A stretch of 64,000 bases of DNA, from NCBI RefSeq assembly GCF_033807715.1, contig NC_084600.1, forward strand, positions 47,116,324 to 47,180,323, written 5' to 3'. Source of the DNA: Cololabis saira (lineage: Eukaryota; Chordata; Actinopteri; Beloniformes; Belonidae). A program made the translations under genes and the position numbers. The stretch's first letter is position 1, and each line of letters opens with the position of its first letter. Under the pieces are notes generated by a model. It ran no database searches and had not been told where the DNA came from. It saw nothing but the letters and a program-made list of their open reading frames with translations. This document shows positions 56,801 to 64,000 of this stretch, in pieces.

Positions 56801-57569
56801 CACATTACAGTTTGACGTACATGCACGAAAATCGGTACACACCTGTATCATGTCACAACTTAAAGAAAAGTCTCTTGGCGCCATGGCCGAAACCGAACAG
56901 GAAGTCGGCCATTTTGAATTAATTGTGTCATTTTGGCGAAATTTATGCCATTTCTTTGGCCGTTTCTTCTCCTGAACCGTAACGTGCACCCAGGTGTGTT
57001 ATACATCAAAATGTGCGTCTCCATCCCGCAACGATGTGCTTTACTTTTCTTAGTCAAAAGCGTTACCGTGGCGACGATAGACGCCAAAAAGCGCGCCCCC
57101 ACTTCATCTGATTGGTCCATATTTGATAGTTCCTACTTTCTGCAATAACTTTTGAATGGTTTGACATAAAGAGTCGTGGTGGAGTCATCGGACTTAGTTT
57201 AGAGTCCTTGACTTTTATTGGTGAAAATTGCACGGACGATGGCCCGTTCATCGCTGCTTGCAGCTTTAATTCTTATTCTATTCTTAACAGCTATTTATGC
57301 GTGTTTGTGTAAATGATGGTATTTTTCAAAACGTAGAGGGGGAAATATCCGTTTTTGTAAATACCCGGATATGTGGAAACGTGGCCTGAGTTGTGTCTGA
57401 TGCACTAGTGTTTACTCTCGTCTCACGTCTGTCTGGTTCTCTTTCCTGCAGCTCGGTGATCAGGAAGTTTTCCATCAGTCCGTCCCAGAGTCCGGTGTCC
57501 ACGTTCCACCTGACCCCCCCGGCCTCCCCGACAGCTGCTGAAGAGGCCCCGCCCTGCCTGAGGAACTGA
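53777..57569 (+). CDS. LBH-domain protein (Protein LBH-like), three coding exons
   Basis: Coding exons are 53777-53851, 55010-55221 and 57452-57569, 405 nt including stop, 134 residues. Exon 1 starts one base after an acceptor (TTGTGCAG|CATGAAC), so an upstream non-coding exon is expected. It encodes MNMLSQVEPQMEDGPV...RAYQ. Exon 2 gives IFPETNSSEESDYPEDFQYR and the diagnostic RERLPSIVVEPTE, then an acidic tail. Exon 3 ends SSVIRKFSISPSQSPVS...CLRN. YQIFP and LPSIVVEPTE are hallmarks of LBH, a small acidic nuclear transcriptional cofactor of limb bud and heart. The Ser/Pro-rich C-terminus differs from LBH itself, so I call it LBH-like. Confidence 0.88.
54440..54650 (-). repeat. (GAAT)n with LINE-like tail, inverse of 36240-36562
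   Basis: GAAT repeats (54450-54545), then the inverse of the AAATGGCTTAACTTGTACA unit. Confidence 0.88.
54685..54965. repeat. GAGAAAAAAGTTGGAATGTC tandem and dispersed repeat
   Basis: Five 19-bp units at 54708-54810, followed by the inverse of the 42540-42640 repeat (ACGTTTCTATACGGTC). In intron 1 of the LBH-like gene. Confidence 0.85.
55010..55221 (+). CDS. LBH-like, coding exon 2 (LBH core)
   Basis: 212 nt, acceptor TCTGGTCCAG|ATC, donor AAGAG|GTGAGA. Carries RLPSIVVEPTE and an EEQEEET acidic run. Confidence 0.9.
55442..56713. mobile_element. TIR element with nested Harbinger-like MITE
   Basis: Ends GGGGCCTCATCTATAAA and TTTAAATGAGGCCCC, in intron 2 of the LBH-like gene. A palindromic MITE (55955-56085, GCCGGAATTATGGTTCTGCG) and a poly-G tract (55740) lie inside. 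Target duplication not certain. Confidence 0.7.
55955..56085. mobile_element. PIF/Harbinger-like palindromic MITE
   Basis: Relative of 13992-14127, centre CGCCGCGTACCCTACGCC. Confidence 0.8.
56715..57272. repeat. Abundant fish interspersed repeat
   Basis: From AATGGGCGTGGCAAAATGGC to CGCTGCTTGCAGCTTTAATT, a family I recognise as common in teleosts. Non-coding here. Confidence 0.6.
57452..57569 (+). CDS. LBH-like, coding exon 3 and stop
   Basis: 118 nt, acceptor CTTTCCTGCAG|C; Ser codon split with exon 2; TGA at 57567. Confidence 0.88.
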
Positions 57570-57589
57570 ACCGGTTTAACCAGGCCCTG

Positions 57590-57945
57590 CACTGCAAAAA
57601 CTCAAAATCTTAACAAGAATATTTATTTCTAGTTAAAATCACTGGAAAAAACAACAATTTTCACCTGTTTCAAGAAGATTTTCACTTGAAATAAGTAGAA
57701 AAATCTGACAAATCTGATCAGATTTTTTTGCTTGTAATAAAAAGATAAATCTTGTTCCACTGGCAGATTTTTCTACTTATTTCAAGTGAAAATTTACTTG
57801 AAACAGGTGAAAATTGTCAAATAACAAGTTATTTGTCTGGTGATGACTCTTGTTTTAAGTGTAATGAGATTTTTTGACTAAAAATGAGACATTTTAACTA
57901 GAAATAAGACAAATATTCCTGGTAAGATTTGGAGTTTTTGCAGTG
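57590..57945. mobile_element. MITE in the 3' UTR of the LBH-like gene
   Basis: Termini CACTGCAAAAACTCAAAATC and the inverse-like GGAGTTTTTGCAGTG, with mirrored AAGTGAAAATTTACTTGAAA blocks. It begins 20 bp after the stop codon. Confidence 0.82.
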
Positions 57946-58038
57946 TGGAAACCTCTGGAAACCCCTGGAACGGTGTAGACGTGGATCTGTAACCGTCGGC
58001 AAGAACACTGAACGTCCCCAGTGGCGCCACCAGGGGGA

Positions 58039-58042
58039 TATA

Positions 58043-58121
<79 letters not shown>
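58039..58121. repeat. (TA)n microsatellite
   Basis: About 40 TA units downstream of the LBH-like coding end. Confidence 0.96.
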
Positions 58122-58126
<5 letters not shown>

Positions 58127-58474
58127 TAATAAAATAAATATATGATATATTAGAATATATATGATATATATTCTATATTAAAAATACATTCCCCATGTAC
58201 CATCTGGCCCCTGAACGCGATTACAGACGTGGATCCTTTTACGTTTATTACTGTGTCTTTAAACAGTTTCCATCAGTTTTTAGTGTCGTATAATCTTTGC
58301 CTGGACTGTGAGGTTGTTCGGGTGTGAAGATCCGTCCTCGTTGGTCGGGAATCGGACCTGAAACCAGGAATCAGCCGGGGCTGCAAAGGTGGTACTTTTT
58401 CAGACACTTTCCTTAAGAGGTTACACTGAGCAATTTTAGAAATATTCCAATTATCAATTGGGATTAACAGAAAT

Positions 58475-58572
58475 ACGGAAGAGAATCAGGGCCGTGCAGG
58501 AGAACAAATATTTGAGAGGGGAAGATTTTTTTTATGGTGCACTTCTCCTGCCGGGCCCTGATACTCTCCCGT
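58475..58572. mobile_element. 98-bp MITE, family ACGGRAGAGTATCAGGGCC
   Basis: Near-perfect terminal inverted repeats ACGGAAGAGAATCAGGGCC / inverse, with ACAGAAAT on both sides (58467-58474, 58573-58580; 9 bp if the terminal A is counted). The internal AAATATTTGAGAGGGGAAGA is shared with the copies at 5989 and 11598. Confidence 0.88.
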
Positions 58573-60290
58573 ACAGAAATATACGAGAATTAACATGAAA
58601 ATATTAAAATATTAAACATCTTGTGGTTACTTGGGCTGAATGTTGCTGCATCTTTGTGGCATTTTGTTTTCACGTGAAAATGTCATTTTTAATTTCATTT
58701 GAAAGAATATTGATTTATTTAATTTTATAGTGTGGTCTAGCTCTGGGGTTTATTTTTAAGTTTTTAAGTTTATTATTACGCCCTCAGTTCAACGGAGAAG
58801 CAGAAATCTGACTGTAGAGACTCAACTAAGTAAAGCTGGAAGAGAAAATGAGAAAATGAGAGTTAAACCCGAGCAAACAACATAATCCAGAAGAGAATCA
58901 ACCTCCGAGCTGCTAAAATGATCTTCACGTTGCCTCAACGTTGGTATTTGTACAGTATTTTTAGAGATATAAACACTTTTTATTCCTTCTGTGTTGGTTT
59001 TTGGATCCAGACATCGTGGCAGTTGCACCTTTCTCCAGTTACGAGTTAATCTTGATGTTAAAAGAAATAAACACATTTACACTCTGGTCCAAAAGGCAGT
59101 TTTGTTTTCTATAGTTACATTTCTAACTCATGACTGTACTGATAAACGTTGTTGTTTCTGCTTGTGTAAATGATGTTAAACCTCATGTAATTACGTTGTT
59201 TTAGCTCCAACATGATGAACTCTGAGCTGGGAATAAAAACCAAACTGATTTTAAAGATAATTTGTCTGTTTTTTTCTGGGAGAGGAAGTTCCTACGAAGA
59301 TGGAAAAAAAACGCTGTTTTTACAAACCTGATTAATTGTTTAAACCACAAATCCTGATCAAAATAACTCCAAGGTTAGGGTCTGTGTTGAAAAAATCGAT
59401 TTTCGATTCTAAATCGATTCTCATATTAATTCCTAAAAATCTATTTGAATGTCTAAAGATCGATTTGTTTTTCATCATTACAACTTTTTTTTTTTTTTTG
59501 TTTATGCCCAAAAAAGGAATGTTTTTGCCTTTAAATATGTTTAAAGGTATGAAAACATTAAGGTTTTCAGTTATAATTGCATAAATTGTCTATATTTCTT
59601 TGCTTTATATACTGTCTTGGGGTTACATTTGCGTAAAATTCTAAAAACCAAATTCTCAAAACTTAAAAATAGACCGAAAATGGAAAAAATAAAAACGGAA
59701 TGTGGGAAAAAATAAAAGCGATTTCATCCGACTCTGTTTGCTTTATTCTTGAAATACAATTTCAAGAATAAAGAATTATAGTAGAGTTAGTTATTATAAA
59801 TACTTGTTAATAAATGATTAGTGAATGGGGGGAGGATTAAATAAGTTTACACTTCTTCCTGCTCCTTTTTTGTAAATGTATCATGTAAATTAAGATATTA
59901 AGTGTTAAAGTATGAAATCTTTTTGTTTTGTTTTCCTATCCAGTTAGAACCAGTTTTACTCATGATGAAAACTTCTGTTTTAGAGTTTGAGACTTTAATG
60001 GTAAAATATAAAACTATACAGCAACAAGAAGTGTCTTTATATTTGTTAACAACGTCAGCGTTTCTCCTGCAGGTTTAAACCCCCACGTACAAAAACAGTC
60101 AAGAACAGAAAGAAAAGTCCCACTCGGTGTAAAATAATTGATATTTATTGATTTATTTATTCCTGGTAGATGGAAACTGAAACCACTGACGATGCCTTTA
60201 TATGTTTAATAAATAAGATCAGAATCCCACGTACAAGTAACAATTTTATTAAGAGACATGAACAATAAAGAGCTTTTTAGTTGCTCTGAG
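58573..60290. other. Downstream region of the LBH-like gene, possible 3' UTR
   Basis: AATAAA at 59231 could be its poly(A) signal if the MITE and (TA)n belong to the 3' UTR. 59390-59470 has ATCGATT words and 59500 a T run. No other gene recognised. Confidence 0.4.
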
Positions 60291-60296
60291 AAATGA

Positions 60297-60322
60297 ATTA
60301 TTATTATTATTATCATTATTAA

Positions 60323-60386
<64 letters not shown>

Positions 60387-60392
60387 ATTATT
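60297..60392. repeat. (ATT)n microsatellite
   Basis: About 30 ATT units with AATATT interruptions. Confidence 0.95.
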
Positions 60393-60554
60393 ACTTATAG
60401 TAATAATCTTGTATTTCCCAAATGTTTTTCCAGAAATTGTGAACAGAAAATCTGACATATTTATAAAAGTATCTACATGAGCTAAACGCATTTCTAATAT
60501 CACATGAACCTTGTGTTTTGAGACTGTAAACCAGGTCTCTGGCGCCCCCTGCAG

Positions 60555-60750
60555 GTAACAGAGCAGGTAGCAGTTCCAGCGCTGCAGTTCCTCCTCCCAC
60601 CGCTAGGGGGAGGTGATGTAAACCAGGGTAGTTTCCTCCAGGTCTTTACTACAGATATCTGAGCACCTGCAGGTTCCAGAGCTGCAGTTCCTCCTCCCAC
60701 CACCAGAGGCCGCTGATGTAAACCAGGGTAGTTTCCTCCAGGCCTCTGGT
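60555..60750 (+). repeat. Two-unit ~115-bp tandem duplication
   Basis: CTGCAGTTCCTCCTCCCACC and GATGTAAACCAGGGTAGTTT each occur twice, 115 bp apart. Confidence 0.88.
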
Positions 60751-61034
60751 TCACACGGGGTTACAGTTAGAGGATCTGCAAGTCTGTGATTGTAAAATAC
60801 AAACTACTCCTCCTAAAATAACTAAACTTTATGACATGGTAGAATTCCAAACAGCACCATTTCTATACAAAGCTAGGAAACAATTTATCACCAAATCACT
60901 TACAGCAACTGTTTCATGAAAGAGAGGGAGGGGATGATTTAAGGGAAACATTACATTTCAGCAATTCAGGAAGTAGTTCCAAGATTCAGCAATATGGAAC
61001 TACAATGACAAGATTCTGCTTAACAAATAATGCA

Positions 61035-61038
<4 letters not shown>

Positions 61039-61103
<65 letters not shown>
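61039..61103. repeat. (TA)n microsatellite
   Basis: About 32 TA units. Confidence 0.96.
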
Positions 61104-61105
<2 letters not shown>

Positions 61106-61377
61106 TCTTAGAGAAATATCACTTGTAAAATATCTGATGTCCACTCTTGATGTGTTGCAGCTAGACTACTTAGTTCTGGAGACCAGACCAGGTCCTGGAC
61201 CTGGTCCTGGTTCTGGTCCTAAATACTGATAATTAATTAAATGCTGAAATAATTAAAAAAATATTTTACTTAAAATTAATTGTATTTTAATTAATTAATG
61301 ACATATTTAATTCCAATTGTAATTTATTAATGATACCTGTAATTTATTAATGATGTATTTCATTCCCATTTTAATCA

Positions 61378-62530
<1,153 letters not shown>

Positions 62531-62935
62531 TCCCCCTCCCCGGGGGGGTCCAGCACCGCCAGAAGGCACCCCAGGATGCACGGTGAGCCCCGCCAAGCCC
62601 GGGTCTCCCGACCCAAAAACTTTAAACTTTAAATTCTGTTCACCTCTAACGGTGATGACTGACAGCTGTCAATCATCCCATCCTCCCTGAGGACAAACGT
62701 CCTCAACACGACGGCTCAAAAACACAAACCACAGCTTATTTTATTCTCATATTCTGCTTTTATTTCAACCGTCAGCAAGGGCGTCAATAGAGTTTTGAAA
62801 CTGGGGAGTTATTTATAACTAATTATAAACTGTAAACGGGAAGGAAATAGCCGTGCAAAAGTATCAAAGTGTTTTTTAAAGATGAGGTTGTTACGGGTCA
62901 GTTTGAGGGTTAGAGACGTGACAAACAACCACGTT
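62531..62935. other. Spacer without recognised features
   Basis: GC-rich start (CCCGGGGGGGTCCAGC) then AT-rich DNA; no coding evidence. Confidence 0.4.
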
Positions 62936-63288
62936 TACTGTGGAGGGAGATTTGTGTCTTAATTATTCAGTCAAAAAAGAAGTTGCTTCAAAAAGAAAAA
63001 AAATATTTTCAATAAAAAAAAAACTTTTTCAATCGAAGAAAAAAAGTGTTTGAATGCAAAAAAAATATTTGAGACCCAAAAAATTGCATTTGAACACTTT
63101 TTTTGGATTTAAAATATTTTTGGGGGGATTTTAAGTGATTTTTTTTTTTGATTGAAGTGAAAAAAGTTTTGAAGTTTTTTTTTTTATTGAATCATTTTGA
63201 CACAAACATCCCGCAGTGGGCGGATGATTGAAGCAATCTTTTTTTTGATTGAATAATTAAGACAAATCTACCTCCATAATTTACGAGC
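62936..63288. mobile_element. Palindromic A/T-tract MITE
   Basis: The left end TGTGGAGGGAGATTTGTGTC-TTAATTATTCAGTC is mirrored at 63250-63280 (GAATAATTAAGACAAATCTACC). The interior has mirrored poly-A and poly-T runs. Target duplication not resolved. Confidence 0.65.
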
Positions 63289-63654
63289 TCCTGACTGTCA
63301 AACATCCCTGATGCATGTTTATAGATAAAGATGTGGATTTAAACGACTTCAAATATTATATTATGAAGAAGAAGACAAAAACGGTCTCAAAGAAATGTGG
63401 ATAAATGTGTTGATGTCCAGATAATAGGATAAAATACATAAATGGTCACTGAAATAACTGAAGACTGACTGATGCCGAGTCATTTCTGTGACCAATGTGT
63501 GTTTTTCTTTAATTGAAAAACCAAAGTTACACGCTTCTAGAGTTTGTCCCCTTTCTAATCTTAACTTTTCTGATCAATAAAAATGTATTAATCCAAATAT
63601 TGTACAATTTGAGAGGCAAGTTTACAGTTTATTAGTCCTAGTCAAGTTTACCCG

Positions 63655-64000
63655 GAGCTTCGGGAGCTGCTGCTTCCACTTGCCTGTGCCCCCCCCCCAC
63701 CCCGGTCATCCCGCTGCTGCTTCCACCTGCCTGCGCCCCCCCGCCCCCCCCCCTCCCCCCCCCCCCCCCACACCCGGTCATCCCGCTGCTGCTTCCACCT
63801 GCCTGCTGTCCCCCCCCCCCACCCCGGTCATACCGCTGCTGCTTCCACCTGCCTGCGCCCCCCCCCACCCCGGTCATCCCGCTGCTGCTTCCACCTGCCT
63901 GCCCCCCCCCCCCCCCTGGTCATCCCCGCTGCTGCTTCCACCTGCCTGCGGTCCCCCCACCCCCACCCCAGTCATCCCGCTGCTGCATCCACCTGCCTGC
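63655..64000 (+). repeat. ~50-bp C-rich minisatellite, continues past the window
   Basis: Seven units of CATCCCGCTGCTGCTTCCAC followed by CTGCCTGC and a C-run of variable length. Confidence 0.95.

Overview
The window looks like teleost (probably percomorph) nuclear DNA. It has GT-AG spliced genes with vertebrate-specific domains. It is also crowded with fish-type mobile DNA: hAT, PIF/Harbinger, Tc1, T2/Kolobok and Merlin-like elements, several non-LTR fragments, a BEL/Pao fragment and an endogenous retrovirus. Microsatellites and long minisatellites fill much of the rest, including blocks of the vertebrate telomere repeat TTAGGG. There are no prokaryotic features.

Two host genes are supported. 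(1) On the minus strand, positions 1-18617 hold a dmpk (myotonic dystrophy protein kinase) orthologue. I reconstructed twelve exons whose phases all agree: 2757 coding nt, 919 codons, with the 3' end beyond the left edge. All kinase motifs are intact. The gene is riddled with tandem repeats, four of which touch coding sequence or splice sites. Exon 1 is mostly an in-frame ~1 kb Pro/Gly/Asp/Gln repeat. Exon 11 is mostly a 21-bp (7-residue) repeat. The 5' splice site of exon 7 sits in a nine-copy array, and the donor of exon 5 exists in three copies. (2) On the plus strand, 53777-57569, is a three-exon LBH-domain gene (Protein LBH-like), with MITEs close to its first and last coding exons.

Between them, 24702-36198 is a single 11.5-kb DNA transposon. 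It has ~1.1-kb terminal inverted repeats, termini starting GG and an 8-bp target duplication (CTTTATTT). It carries a minus-strand ISXO2/Merlin-type transposase fragment and a plus-strand CCDC106-like gene. An LTR with 4-bp target duplication lies just upstream of that gene, a hAT element lies in its intron, and a 3.5-kb foldback carrying a decayed ORF of unknown function lies downstream.

Layout: 1-18617 dmpk, with introns holding a LINE-derived satellite (0.7-3.1 kb), a composite repeat (6.1-7.4 kb), minisatellites, a solo LTR, a BEL/Pao fragment and nested hAT/Harbinger/Tc1 elements. 18.7-24.6 kb holds LINE fragments, a foldback and microsatellites. 24.7-36.2 kb is the giant Merlin-like element. 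36.2-43 kb holds a hAT element, LINE ends and a deleted ERV with env remnant and 3' LTR. 43.7-47.2 kb holds interstitial telomeric repeats with a minisatellite and a duplicated block. 47.4-52.3 kb is minisatellites. 52.8-57.9 kb is the LBH-like gene with T2, TIR and MITE elements. 58-64 kb holds small MITEs, the inverted second copy of the composite repeat and a terminal minisatellite. Gene names rest on recognised motifs, not on database searches.
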